A stretch of DNA of 19,730 bases, taken from contig JAZKZE010000131.1 of the NCBI GenBank assembly GCA_045612485.1, positions 1 to 19,730 of the forward strand. The letters are read 5' to 3'. This document shows, in pieces, positions 1-7,876 of this stretch (within the stretch, counting starts at the first letter, position 1; every line of letters begins with the position of its first letter). The stretch is from RGIG5327 sp045612485 (lineage in GTDB: Bacteria > Verrucomicrobiota > Lentisphaeria > Victivallales > UBA1829). The translations under genes were made by a program, and so were the position numbers. The notes beneath the pieces are model-generated. The model was not told the origin of the DNA, did no database searches, and saw only the letters and a program-made list of their open reading frames with translations.

Positions 1-930
1 ATGGGGGGCGTGGTCGGTGGCAATGACGGTAACTGTCCCATCCTGCAATGCTTCAATAAGAGCCATACGGTCTTCTTCCGAACGCAGGGGAGGATTCATC
101 TTGTAATTGGTATCAAAGCGTTTGATCTCCACATCGGTAAGAGTAAAGTGATGGGGAGTGGCTTCCCCGGAAAGCCGGATACCGTTTTTTCTTGCTTCAC
201 GCAGGATATTGATGGCGTGTTTGCAGGAAATATGCTGGATATGGATCTTCCAGTCTGCCATTCTTGCAAGGATGGCATCCCTTGCCACCATAAGTTCTTC
301 GGCAGCTCCGCTCATGCCTTTCATTCCCAGGAATACACTCCAGTGACCTTCATGCATCACGCCGCCGCTGGCAAGAATGGTATCTTCACAATGGTCAAGG
401 ATAGGCAGATCGAAGGTACGGGAATATTCTACGATATGACGCATGAGTTCATGGTTCTGCACGCATTTGCCATCGTCGGAAAGTGCGATGACCCCGGCAG
501 ATTTCAGTCCGCCGATCCCGGTCATTTCCTGACCTTCCAGATTTTTTGTCATGGCGGCACAGGGAAGAATATGTACAGGGGAATCTTTCTGTGCTATGGA
601 CATGATCAACTGCACTGTACCGGGATTATCGGTACAGGGAGAGGTATTGGGCATGGGGACAATGGAGGTGAATCCGCCTGCTGCTGCGGCAAGAGTTCCG
701 GTACGGATGGTTTCCGCATTGGTATTGCCGGGGTGACGCAAATGCACATGGATATCCGTAAATCCGGGAGCAAGGACATACCCTTTGAGATCTATGATCT
801 TTGCATCGCTTCCCAGTTTGGCGGGATCGGCAAAGACGCCGTTTTCCACTCCCACATCCCTGATCTCATCGGTATTGGTTGCAGGATCAATGACTCTGGC
901 ATTGCGGTAGATACATTTTGTATTATCCAT
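1..930 (-). CDS. pyrC: Dihydroorotase, 3' end missing at window edge
   Basis: Cyclises carbamoyl-aspartate to dihydroorotate, the third step of de novo pyrimidine synthesis, in the cytoplasm. The 310 residues present show the type I amidohydrolase plan: metal-binding H-x-H at 61-63 in GFTDIHVHLR, a Ser-Asp-Asp stretch (LSDDGK) in the middle, a DHCED segment, and the late ATDHAPH motif at the last visible residues. A complete protein of this family has about 420-430 residues, so roughly a quarter lies outside the window. The start ATG at 930 has a good ribosome site (AAGGAG, 8 bases upstream) that overlaps the stop of pyrB, 11 bases away, which points to an operon. The metal ligands that can be seen are kept, so this looks like an active enzyme and not the inactive pseudo-dihydroorotase found beside some aspartate transcarbamoylases. 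The C-terminal part cannot be judged. Confidence 0.95.
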   Translation of the reverse strand, partial: MDNTKCIYRNARVIDPATNTDEIRDVGVENGVFADPAKLGSDAKIIDLKGYVLAPGFTDIHVHLRHPGNTNAETIRTGTLAAAAGGFTSIVPMPNTSPCTDNPGTVQLIMSIAQKDSPVHILPCAAMTKNLEGQEMTGIGGLKSAGVIALSDDGKCVQNHELMRHIVEYSRTFDLPILDHCEDTILASGGVMHEGHWSVFLGMKGMSGAAEELMVARDAILARMADWKIHIQHISCKHAINILREARKNGIRLSGEATPHHFTLTDVEIKRFDTNYKMNPPLRSEEDRMALIEALQDGTVTVIATDHAPH

Positions 931-941
931 GATATTTCTCC

Positions 942-1886
942 TTATCTTCCGTTTTTCAGACAGCCTGCAACAAGGAACAATACAGCCATACGGACTGCAA
1001 GACCGTTGGTCACCTGTTCAAGGATCACCGACTGGGGACAATCCGCAAGAGCAGAAGAAAGTTCCACATCCCTGTTGATCGGACCGGGGTGCATGATGAG
1101 CGCGTCTTTTTTGAGGTATTTGAAGGTGTCGGCATTGAGACCGAATACTTTTGCATATTCCCCGGTACTGGGGAAAAAGCCTTTTTTCTGCCGTTCGTGC
1201 TGGATACGCAGCAGATTGACCACATCCGCCCCTTCCAGAGCTTCCCTGATATTGTGGCAGACTCTTACGCCCGCCTGTTCAAATTCCCTGGGAACCAGAG
1301 TGGAGGGACCTGCAAAGGTCACATTTGCACCCAGTTTCAGTAATCCCCACATATTACTTCTTGCCACACGGCTGTGAAGGATATCTCCGAGAATGGTTAC
1401 ATTCAACCCTTTGATCGTACCTTTCTTTTCCCGGATGGTGAAAAGGTCAAGCAACGCCTGTGTGGGATGGGAGTGTGCGCCGTCTCCGGCATTGACGATA
1501 CCGCAGGAAAGCTGGTTTGCAAGATAATTGGGAGCACCGGGGGCGGAGTGACGCATCACAACAAGATCCACCTGCAATGCTTCAATATTTTTCACCGTAT
1601 CCAGAAGAGTTTCCCCTTTCCGGAGACTGCTGGCATCCGCACTTACATTGATGATGTCCGCACTCAGCCGCTGTTCGGCAAGTTCAAAGGAAATACGGGT
1701 ACGGGTACTGGGTTCCACAAAAAGATTTACCACAGTTTTGCCGCGCAGAGCCGGAACTTTCTTGATATTGCGCTGGGATACCTTTTTGAATTCTTCGGCG
1801 GTGTCGAGAATACAGAGGATCTCTTCGGCGGAAAGATCATACAGACTCAACAGGTCTTTTCTTGTCCATACAGATGAGGATAACAT
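942..1886 (-). CDS. pyrB: Aspartate carbamoyltransferase catalytic chain
   Basis: Condenses carbamoyl phosphate with aspartate to give carbamoyl-aspartate, the committed step of pyrimidine synthesis. The 314-residue product has the usual length for a catalytic chain. It carries the carbamoyl-phosphate loop FVEPSTRTRISFE, the HPTQALLDL segment, and the aspartate-site region HPGPINRDVE near the C-terminus. I chose the ATG at 1886, one base after the stop codon of pyrR (1888-1890). A TTG at 1895 would add three residues and overlap pyrR; either start implies translational coupling. No regulatory chain gene (pyrI) is adjacent. The family call is firm; only the start is uncertain by three codons. 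Confidence 0.95.
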   Translation of the reverse strand: MLSSSVWTRKDLLSLYDLSAEEILCILDTAEEFKKVSQRNIKKVPALRGKTVVNLFVEPSTRTRISFELAEQRLSADIINVSADASSLRKGETLLDTVKNIEALQVDLVVMRHSAPGAPNYLANQLSCGIVNAGDGAHSHPTQALLDLFTIREKKGTIKGLNVTILGDILHSRVARSNMWGLLKLGANVTFAGPSTLVPREFEQAGVRVCHNIREALEGADVVNLLRIQHERQKKGFFPSTGEYAKVFGLNADTFKYLKKDALIMHPGPINRDVELSSALADCPQSVILEQVTNGLAVRMAVLFLVAGCLKNGR

Positions 1887-1887
1887 A

Positions 1888-2484
1888 TTATGCAAACCTT
1901 TTCTTGGGGGTTAATAAAACAGTATCTTCTTCACCGGAAAGTTCTTTCCAGCTGATGGAAATACGCTGATCTTCCGGTACGGTCACATTCTCTCCCAGAT
2001 AATCCGGACGGATGGGAAATTCCCGGTCGCCTCTGTCGAAAAGTGCTGCAAGACGGACTTTTGCGGGACGTCCGAAATCGGTGATGGCATCCAGTGCCGC
2101 ACGGATGGTTCTGCCGGACTGGAGAATATCATCCACAAGAATCACGTCCGCCCTGTCAATATCGGGAAGAATTGTGGGCTGTATATCGGGAAGGATCTTC
2201 CGCAAACCGATGTCATCTCTGTACAGTGTAATATCGATCATGCCTGTTGCCGGAGTTTTTCCGGTACGTTTCGCAATCTCGGAAGCGATCCGTTTCGCAA
2301 GGGGGACTCCGTTGCGGTGGATCCCTACGAGGATAAAAGATCCGGCTTCCGGTGATCCGTATTCCGCAAGGATCTGGTCTGTGATAGCGGAAACAAGTTT
2401 ATCTATTCCGCCCGCATCAGGCAAACGGACCGGACTTGTTCCGGTATCTGCCGTCTGTGACTCAATGTTTGACATCGAAGACAT
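1888..2484 (-). CDS. pyrR: PyrR-type bifunctional pyrimidine regulator / uracil phosphoribosyltransferase
   Basis: A phosphoribosyltransferase-fold protein of 198 residues. The PRPP-binding signature VILVDDILQSGRTIRAA is clear, preceded by the GIHRNGVPLAKRIASEI region and followed by LAALFDRGDREFPIRPDYLG, all typical of PyrR. In Firmicutes PyrR binds pyr mRNA to cause attenuation when UMP is high and also has uracil phosphoribosyltransferase activity. I see no clear terminator/antiterminator pair in the short leader here, so an RNA-binding role is inferred only from family and position. An ATG at 2505 is in frame, but the GGAGA 7 bases before the ATG at 2484 favours the latter; that site lies inside the longer frame. 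First gene of pyrR-pyrB-pyrC. Confidence 0.93.
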   Translation of the reverse strand: MSSMSNIESQTADTGTSPVRLPDAGGIDKLVSAITDQILAEYGSPEAGSFILVGIHRNGVPLAKRIASEIAKRTGKTPATGMIDITLYRDDIGLRKILPDIQPTILPDIDRADVILVDDILQSGRTIRAALDAITDFGRPAKVRLAALFDRGDREFPIRPDYLGENVTVPEDQRISISWKELSGEEDTVLLTPKKRFA

Positions 2485-2542
2485 ATTTTTTCTCCGGTTT
2501 TCCATGTTGTTTTTATTGTTTTATGGTCAATCCCGGAACTGT

Positions 2543-2570
2543 AATATATCATTTTTTTAAAGTTTTTCCA
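2543..2570 (-). promoter_or_regulatory. Putative pyrR operon promoter
   Basis: On the minus strand TGGAAA and TATATT are separated by 16 bases, giving a start near 2536 and a leader of about 50 bases before the pyrR ATG. The -35 box matches consensus at four of six positions, so this is tentative. Confidence 0.4.
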
Positions 2571-2673
2571 GATAAAAAATAATTTTTTTGCTTTTTTTTC
2601 CATCGGGAAAGTCTGCCTCCGGTGTCTTAATAGATATTTCTATATATTTTTACTGCATGAAACAGGAATCAAG

Positions 2674-2702
2674 TTGAAAATAACTTGCAGGGATGTTATA
2701 TT
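2674..2702 (+). promoter_or_regulatory. Promoter of the O-acyltransferase cassette
   Basis: TTGAAA and TATATT are separated by exactly 17 bases. The predicted start is near 2709, giving a leader of almost 90 bases ahead of the MBOAT start codon. It has the same boxes and spacing as the promoter of the phenylalanine leader at 10107-10135. Confidence 0.65.
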
Positions 2703-2796
2703 AATAAGAATGAATTTTTACATATTGCTGTAAAAACAAGATTGTTTAACAAATGGATGTGACCGGCGGATGGGCGGGCCGGATGAGGTATAAGGA

Positions 2797-4236
2797 ATGT
2801 TATTTAATTCGTACGTTTTCCTGTTATTATTTTTTCCTTTGACTTTAGCAGTTTATCATCTTATGCTGAAGTTCAAATGGTTTGTTCTTTCCAAAATATT
2901 TCTTGTGATCGCTTCTCTCTATTTTTACGGATTTTTCAAGCCTTCCTACATTGTTATCCTGGTCGGATCCATTTTGATAAACTATCTGATCTGCATGAAT
3001 TTATGGAGCAGTAATTCCGCTGCTTTGAAAAAAATGTTCCTGGCAGCCGGATGCGTATTGAATATCGGGATCCTCATCTATTATAAGTATACCGGATTTC
3101 TGCTGGAAAATATGAATTATTTTTTCAAGACCTCCTTTGATTCATTCTCCATACTGCTGCCGCTGGGGATAAGTTTTTATACCTTCCAGCAGCTCTCCTT
3201 CCTTATTGATGCTTACAAGGGGGAAAATCAGAAGATGAGTATTGTGGATTATTCCCTGTTTGTGACTTTCTTCCCCCAGCTCATTGCCGGTCCCATTGTT
3301 CTGCCGGAAGAGATGCTTCCCCAGTTCGAGGATGAGGAACGCAGAAAGCTGGACTGGAAAAATATGAATACAGGTTTATACTTTTTTGCCTGCGGTCTGG
3401 TAAAAAAATGTTTTGTGGCGGATACCATTGCCATTATCGTCAATACCGGACTCAACAGCAATGCTCCTTTGAATTTTGCGGAAGCATGGCTTGCCGGGAT
3501 CGGTTTCACTTTCCAGATGTATTTTGACTTCAGCGGTTATTGCGATATGGCTATGGGGATCGGTAAATTCTTCAATATCGATCTTCCCCTGAACTTCAAT
3601 TCGCCTTTGAAAGCATACAATTTTCAGGATTTCTGGCACCGGTGGCATATTACCCTCAGCCGTTTTATGACAAAATATCTTTACTATCCTCTGGGGGGAA
3701 GCCGCTGCAGCAGGATACGGACATTGACCAATCAGGTGATCGTATTTGTTGTCAGCGGGATTTGGCACGGGGCAGGTTGGATCTATCTTACATGGGGCGC
3801 TCTCCACGGGGTGTGTCTTCTGGTCAACCGCATGTGGACAGATTTTTGCAAAACAAAACATCCCACATGGAAAATACCTCTTGTTCCGGCAGTTATCGTA
3901 ACTTTTACGATTCAGGCGGTTCTTGGCATGCTTTTCCGGGTGCAGTCTTTTACAAAGACATGGGAGTTACTGAAGATCATGTTTGATTTTTCAAAAATCA
4001 CCTGGGTCACAAAGGAGTTCGGAAAAGTCATCGAGGAATACGGGTTTGACAGAGACTTTATTTTTCTTGTGTTTTTCGGAGCCGTGGCAGTTGCATTTTT
4101 CTTCCCCAACTCCACTGAAGTCAATGAAAAACTGGAGGGGCATCCCTGCCGGAAAATGTTTTTGACTGTAATATTGCTTGTGGTGGGTTTTGTCAGTGTG
4201 GGCAGGATCTCCCCGTTTCTGTATTTCAATTTCTGA
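2797..4236 (+). CDS. MBOAT family O-acyltransferase (AlgI/DltB-like)
   Basis: A polytopic inner-membrane acyltransferase of 479 residues, the usual size for AlgI/PatA-type enzymes, which move acetyl groups across the membrane onto extracytoplasmic polysaccharide. Signatures: FFPQLIAGPI at about 158-167, FDFSGYCDMA at about 244-253, FWHRWHITLSRF at 279-290 with LYYPLGGSR following, and SGIWHGAGW with His324 in the position of the catalytic histidine of AlgI. Many hydrophobic segments cover the N- and C-terminal parts. A GAGGTATAAGGA stretch precedes the ATG. The next gene starts 13 bases downstream and encodes an SGNH-type partner, the usual two-part machine for polysaccharide acylation. The glycan substrate cannot be told from sequence; no alginate or teichoic acid genes lie nearby. 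Confidence 0.93.
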   Translation: MLFNSYVFLLLFFPLTLAVYHLMLKFKWFVLSKIFLVIASLYFYGFFKPSYIVILVGSILINYLICMNLWSSNSAALKKMFLAAGCVLNIGILIYYKYTGFLLENMNYFFKTSFDSFSILLPLGISFYTFQQLSFLIDAYKGENQKMSIVDYSLFVTFFPQLIAGPIVLPEEMLPQFEDEERRKLDWKNMNTGLYFFACGLVKKCFVADTIAIIVNTGLNSNAPLNFAEAWLAGIGFTFQMYFDFSGYCDMAMGIGKFFNIDLPLNFNSPLKAYNFQDFWHRWHITLSRFMTKYLYYPLGGSRCSRIRTLTNQVIVFVVSGIWHGAGWIYLTWGALHGVCLLVNRMWTDFCKTKHPTWKIPLVPAVIVTFTIQAVLGMLFRVQSFTKTWELLKIMFDFSKITWVTKEFGKVIEEYGFDRDFIFLVFFGAVAVAFFFPNSTEVNEKLEGHPCRKMFLTVILLVVGFVSVGRISPFLYFNF

Positions 4237-4249
4237 AAGGAGCTGAAAA

Positions 4250-5311
4250 ATGTCTGAAAAAAAGATTTTTCTATTGTCCATGACATTATTTCTGCTGTTG
4301 CTTGCCGCTATAGCTCTTCCCACTTATGTGGTTCTGAATCATAAAACGACTTTCAAGGGGCTGCTGAGCAGTGTTCCTGAAAGAGAGTACAATGCCATCA
4401 TTGCCAAAACACAGGATTACAATGCTGCCATCCTCGGGTCAAGTATGTCAGAGTGTTTCAAATGTTCCGAACTGGATAAGGTCATAAAATGCAATTCTCT
4501 CAAGCTGACCATCAACGGCTGTAATTTTGCAGAAGCAGGATTTATGGCAGATTATGCGGCAAAGTATAAAAAACTGGATGTGATCATGATGGATTATCAT
4601 CTTCTGATGTTTGCTCCCAATTTCAATATTTCCAGTGAACATGATCTGAAAAATATGCCCATGGAACACTACGGGGATAAAGCCTTTCTCATCCCCCTGA
4701 AGAAAGCCTTTTCCATTACCGGGATCGCAGAAGCTGCCGGTTTTGTAAAAGATTATAAAAAAGGCAGGGTAAGATCCATTTCCCGGGATGAGCTGTATGA
4801 TTGGAGCAAAAAACGTTCCTGGGGGGAAAAATATTTTGCCCGGGATGTTTTATACAGTCCCACACCGGATATGGTCATAGATGAAATGTTCCTTGGAAGA
4901 ACGTGGAATAATATCAATAAACATTTGATCCCCATGTTCAAACAGTATCCGGATACAAAATTTATTCTCTTTTTTCCGCCGAACTCCATGATGCAGTACA
5001 GAAAAATCGATCCTGTATCTTTTATCAAGCTGAAACGGATGGCGATCGATATGCTTCTTCCCTTTAAAAATGTTTTTCTTTACGATTTTCAGATTGCTTT
5101 CCATATAACAGAAAATTTCAATAATTACAAAGACCGGGAACACTATTCCCCGCAGATCAGCTCCTGGCTTATCAGTGAACTGGGGAAAAAAGATTATCTG
5201 CTTACTGCGGAAAATAAAGAACTCTTTCTCAATAAACAGCTTGTGAGATTGCAGAACTATGATTTCCAGAAAGAACTCAACCGTTTGAAAATGCAGTACG
5301 GGGGAAAATAA
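4250..5311 (+). CDS. Membrane-anchored SGNH/AlgJ-like protein, partner of the MBOAT acyltransferase
   Basis: The 353-residue product begins with one membrane segment (about residues 6-29) followed by an extracytoplasmic domain. A GDS-like first block is visible as ILGSSMSE at 61-68 with Ser64/Ser65 as candidate nucleophiles, and a D-x-x-H last block at 295-298 (KDREHYS). This arrangement matches the SGNH-fold proteins (AlgJ, AlgX, DltD and relatives) that work with MBOAT proteins to transfer an acyl group to the glycan outside the cell. It starts 13 bases after the MBOAT stop with an AGGAG ribosome site, so the two are surely cotranscribed. I infer that it is the transferase half; the exact family cannot be fixed without a profile search. 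Confidence 0.8.
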   Translation: MSEKKIFLLSMTLFLLLLAAIALPTYVVLNHKTTFKGLLSSVPEREYNAIIAKTQDYNAAILGSSMSECFKCSELDKVIKCNSLKLTINGCNFAEAGFMADYAAKYKKLDVIMMDYHLLMFAPNFNISSEHDLKNMPMEHYGDKAFLIPLKKAFSITGIAEAAGFVKDYKKGRVRSISRDELYDWSKKRSWGEKYFARDVLYSPTPDMVIDEMFLGRTWNNINKHLIPMFKQYPDTKFILFFPPNSMMQYRKIDPVSFIKLKRMAIDMLLPFKNVFLYDFQIAFHITENFNNYKDREHYSPQISSWLISELGKKDYLLTAENKELFLNKQLVRLQNYDFQKELNRLKMQYGGK

Positions 5312-5314
5312 AAA

Positions 5315-5719
5315 ATGAGTTTTCTGCGGAAAATAACAGAAAATCCTCTATTGGTGCTGTTGTCTCTTTTTTCCGCCTTTCTGCTTTATGTGGATTGTTC
5401 TGCTCATGGGAAAACTCCTGCTCCTGCAGAGTTCCGCAGTTCCGTTCTTTTAAGCGGGGAATACGGCCGTAACGGTCAGGCAGATCTTCTGGAATCTTCC
5501 TCTTCCGGCAATCATTCTGCTTTTTCCAGTTCCGGCAGACGGCAGGATCTTTCCCGGAAAAACCGTATGAGGGAGTTGTTTCATTCACCACTTCCGTCAA
5601 GGGATATTTCTTTTTCCACTGTAAAGAAAAAGAATATTTTTATCTGCCGTAAAATTTCTTTTGTTCGACAGCTGTTCCATAGATCCACTCCCGTGAGAGC
5701 CGGTCCTTTTTCTGTTTGA
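5315..5719 (+). CDS. Small exported protein of unknown function, third gene of the acylation cassette
   Basis: I do not recognise this 134-residue product. It starts three bases after the stop of the SGNH gene behind a GGGGG-AAAA stretch, which suggests coupled translation. The N-terminus has basic residues (MSFLRK) followed by a hydrophobic stretch ending near LLYVDCSAHG, a plausible signal peptide. The rest is rich in Ser, Arg and Phe with no repeat or known motif, and it looks poorly folded. It could be a lineage-specific accessory to the acylation machine, or a decayed or chance frame; the lack of any recognisable domain keeps confidence moderate. Confidence 0.5.
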   Translation: MSFLRKITENPLLVLLSLFSAFLLYVDCSAHGKTPAPAEFRSSVLLSGEYGRNGQADLLESSSSGNHSAFSSSGRRQDLSRKNRMRELFHSPLPSRDISFSTVKKKNIFICRKISFVRQLFHRSTPVRAGPFSV

Positions 5720-5810
5720 AGTACATTTGTAAAACATTTTCCCTTGATGCAGATACAGCTCAGGGAGAGGATAAGATTGTATTTCCATTTCAGAAAAAGG
5801 AGAAATTTTT

Positions 5811-6797
5811 ATGGAATTATTATTGAATCTTGCATATTGTGCCGGCGGGGTGGCCGGCTTGTATTATGGCGCAGAATTTCTGGTAAAAGGCGGTTCCAGT
5901 GTGGCACGGAAAGCCGGGGTGAGTTCCCTGGTGATCGGACTTACCCTCGTTGCTTTTGCCACCAGTGCCCCGGAACTTGTGGTAAGTGTGAAGTCTGCAT
6001 TGAACGGCAATGCGGATATTTCTCTCGGGAATGTGGTGGGATCCAATATCTGCAATATTGCTTTGATCCTGGGGGTGTGTGCCTGTATCACTCCTCTGAA
6101 TGTTCAGAAACAGCTTTTGAAATTTGATGTGCATGTCATGGTGGGAAGTGCCCTGCTTCTGGCTGTTTTCTATTATTTCAATCACGGACTGGGCAGGATC
6201 GCCGGACTTATCTTTTTTGCCGGATTCCTTGCTTATACATTCTGGAATATTTATGCCTCCAGAAAAGAAAACAAGGTAGAAAGTGCTGTAGAAACACATT
6301 CTCAGGATCTTGCAGAAGAAACAAAAGTAAATCCCCCTGTAAAGGAAAATCTTTTTATTGCCATCTTTCTTGTGATCCTTGGTTTGGTGTTTCTTGTGGC
6401 AGGAGCGGACTTTTTTCTGAAAAGTGCCATATATTTTGCGAAATTGTTCAAACTTTCCGATGCGGTGATCGGACTTACCATTGTAGCTGTCGGCACAAGT
6501 CTTCCTGAATTGGCAACAAGTATCGTTGCCGCATGCAAAAAAGAATCGGATATTGCTATAGGAAATGTTGTAGGATCCAATATTTTCAATATTCTGGGTA
6601 TTCTGGGGATCGCCCCCTTGATCCGGCCTATTCAGAATGCATCTCTGGATCTTATGGATATGGGAACGATGCTTTTTGTTACTCTGCTGCTCTGGCCCAT
6701 GATGAGAACAAATTGGAAACTTTCCCGGAAGGAAGGAGCTTTCCTGCTTCTCTCCTATATTCTTTATATTGTTTACCTTCTCCGGCATCATGTTTAA
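5811..6797 (+). CDS. Calcium/sodium antiporter, YrbG/CaCA family
   Basis: An inner-membrane cation exchanger of 328 residues, typical of bacterial YrbG-like proteins. Two internal homologous repeats carry the family signature. The first has LVAFATSAPELVVS then GNVVGSNICN; the second has IVAVGTSLPELATS then GNVVGSNIFN. In the family the acidic residue in each SxPEL motif binds the ion, and the two repeats insert with opposite orientation. About ten hydrophobic segments are visible, with a charged cytoplasmic loop in the middle (around ASRKENKVESAVETHSQDL). The ATG has an AAGGAG site 8 bases upstream. It lies 91 bases after the preceding gene and ends before the 6865-6905 terminator, so it is the last gene of the plus-strand block. 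Ca2+ is the usual substrate, but specificity is not provable here. Confidence 0.92.
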   Translation: MELLLNLAYCAGGVAGLYYGAEFLVKGGSSVARKAGVSSLVIGLTLVAFATSAPELVVSVKSALNGNADISLGNVVGSNICNIALILGVCACITPLNVQKQLLKFDVHVMVGSALLLAVFYYFNHGLGRIAGLIFFAGFLAYTFWNIYASRKENKVESAVETHSQDLAEETKVNPPVKENLFIAIFLVILGLVFLVAGADFFLKSAIYFAKLFKLSDAVIGLTIVAVGTSLPELATSIVAACKKESDIAIGNVVGSNIFNILGILGIAPLIRPIQNASLDLMDMGTMLFVTLLLWPMMRTNWKLSRKEGAFLLLSYILYIVYLLRHHV

Positions 6798-6860
6798 GGC
6801 TGAGGGCTTCTTTCTTTCAGAAAAAAACGGAAGAAAGAGGAAAAAAATTGCCACATGAGT

Positions 6861-6889
6861 TTGCAAAAAAACTGTATCGGGTGTATATT
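6861..6889 (+). promoter_or_regulatory. Putative promoter of the FtsQ-like gene, embedded in a terminator
   Basis: TTGCAA and TATATT are separated by 17 bases. The -10 box occupies the loop of the 6865-6905 hairpin and the spacer is its left arm. The predicted start near 6896 would leave a leader of about 37 bases. No other promoter fits between the terminator and the start codon. Confidence 0.5.
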
Positions 6890-6905
6890 CCGACACAGTT
6901 TTTTT
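6865..6905 (+). terminator. Bidirectional intrinsic terminator after the antiporter gene
   Basis: The arms 6865-6880 and 6890-6905 (core ACTGTATCGG / CCGACACAGT flanked by A7 and T7) pair at 15 of 16 positions around a 9-base loop. The T run follows on the plus strand, and the mirrored A run would serve the minus strand. Confidence 0.85.
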
Positions 6906-6932
6906 ATTGAAGGAAAAAGGGTAATATACATT

Positions 6933-7778
6933 ATGGTACGCAAAGACGGACAGGAAAAAAATAAAACGGGCAGAAATGATGGCAGCGAAGGGTTTTTGAA
7001 AAGCCGCAAGTTCAAAATTATGCTTGGAGTGATCATTCTTCTTGCGTTTCTCGCGGTTGCTGTTGTTGTGGGGATCCTTCTGCCGGTGAAAATGTTTTCA
7101 CAGAATCCCCGTTTTACTCTTGCCAATGTAAAAGTTATTGCCCACCCGAAGGGATACTGGATCGATAAAAAGGCAAAGATCTGCAACATCATGCAGATAA
7201 AGACCGGATCGGATAATCTGTTTGCCTTCAACCTCAGAGATCTTGTTTTGCGTTTGAAAAAGAGAGCAAGTATTGAAAGCGTATCTGTTTCCAGGATCCT
7301 GCCGGATACTCTCAGCGTGAAGATCGTGGAACGGGAACCCCGGGCATTGTTGAATTCTGCTGTTTCCCCGTATGTTGTGGATGCTTCCGGTCATCTTATG
7401 TTGAGAACGGAATGTATGAATATTATTTCCGGGCTTCCTGTGATTTCCGGTGTGGGGAATCTTGCCGCATTGAAATTGGGATCTCCTGTCAAAAGTCTTG
7501 AAGAACCTATGGAAATGATCCGGATCATCAAGACCAAATGGCCGGATATTACAGTACAGAAGATCATTGTAAAAGATAAATACCTGATCTGTTCTGTAAG
7601 ATACAAAAGTTTTCCGGATCAGTTCCGGGTGGAAATGTCCAAAAAAGATATTCCCAGAAGGATCCGGGAACTGGCTACTGCCCTTGACCGGATCGTGATC
7701 ACTGCAAGTACAAAACGCAACATCCGCCTGTTGTATGAAAATCAGGCGGTCCTTACAGATCTGCCCGGCAGAAAATAA
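6933..7778 (+). CDS. FtsQ-like cell-division protein with POTRA domain
   Basis: A 281-residue bitopic membrane protein with a charged cytoplasmic tail (1-27), one membrane segment (about 29-51), then an extracytoplasmic POTRA domain. The most telling motif is SVSRILPDTLSVKIVEREPRALL at about 118-140, spanning the typical FtsQ pattern V-x-R-x-(L/Y)-P-D-T-L-x-I-x-V-x-E-R-x-P, followed by a VVDASGHLM strand like the FtsQ beta domain. FtsQ links early and late divisome proteins. The gene stands alone, outside any mur/fts cluster and between two strong terminators, which is unusual for ftsQ. A frame extends upstream to 6855, but that start would fall inside the terminator hairpin, so I chose the ATG at 6933. 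The ribosome site (AAAGG) is weak and rather far. Confidence 0.82.
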   Translation: MVRKDGQEKNKTGRNDGSEGFLKSRKFKIMLGVIILLAFLAVAVVVGILLPVKMFSQNPRFTLANVKVIAHPKGYWIDKKAKICNIMQIKTGSDNLFAFNLRDLVLRLKKRASIESVSVSRILPDTLSVKIVEREPRALLNSAVSPYVVDASGHLMLRTECMNIISGLPVISGVGNLAALKLGSPVKSLEEPMEMIRIIKTKWPDITVQKIIVKDKYLICSVRYKSFPDQFRVEMSKKDIPRRIRELATALDRIVITASTKRNIRLLYENQAVLTDLPGRK

Positions 7779-7806
7779 GTTTTTATTTTCCTGTACTTTG
7801 TATAAA

Positions 7807-7844
7807 AAAATCCCGGAAGGAAATGAAATTTTTTCCGGGATTTT
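7807..7844. terminator. Bidirectional intrinsic terminator between convergent genes
   Basis: Perfect 12-bp arms AAAATCCCGGAA (7807-7818) and TTCCGGGATTTT (7833-7844) around a 14-base loop, with an A run before and a T run after. It lies between the ends of the FtsQ-like gene and the DAHP synthase fusion and can serve both. Confidence 0.88.
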
Positions 7845-7876
7845 CTGTATTCTGCAAACTCTTTTTTCAGCTCATT

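Larger units (their letters stand above)
2485..2796. other. AT-rich divergent intergenic region between pyrR and the acyltransferase cassette
   Basis: This 312-base stretch has no convincing gene. It holds the two outward promoters listed separately (minus strand for pyrR, plus strand for the MBOAT gene), several A/T runs, and a short GC-rich element just before the MBOAT ribosome site. No terminator or known riboswitch could be recognised. Confidence 0.7.

Noticed and set aside
1..1377. Long plus-strand open frame of 458 codons
   Set aside because: It lies opposite pyrC and pyrB, whose minus-strand translations carry full family motifs. The plus-strand translation is Cys/His-rich with no recognisable domain.
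5820..6896. Minus-strand open frame of 358 codons
   Set aside because: It mirrors the antiporter gene; its Lys/His/Gln-rich product has no membrane segments or motifs, while the plus strand has both CaCA repeats.
6855..6932. Upstream start at 6855 for the FtsQ-like gene
   Set aside because: It would place the first 17 codons across the terminator hairpin and add a Cys-rich stretch unlike the cytoplasmic tail of FtsQ; the ATG at 6933 gives a normal tail and membrane segment.
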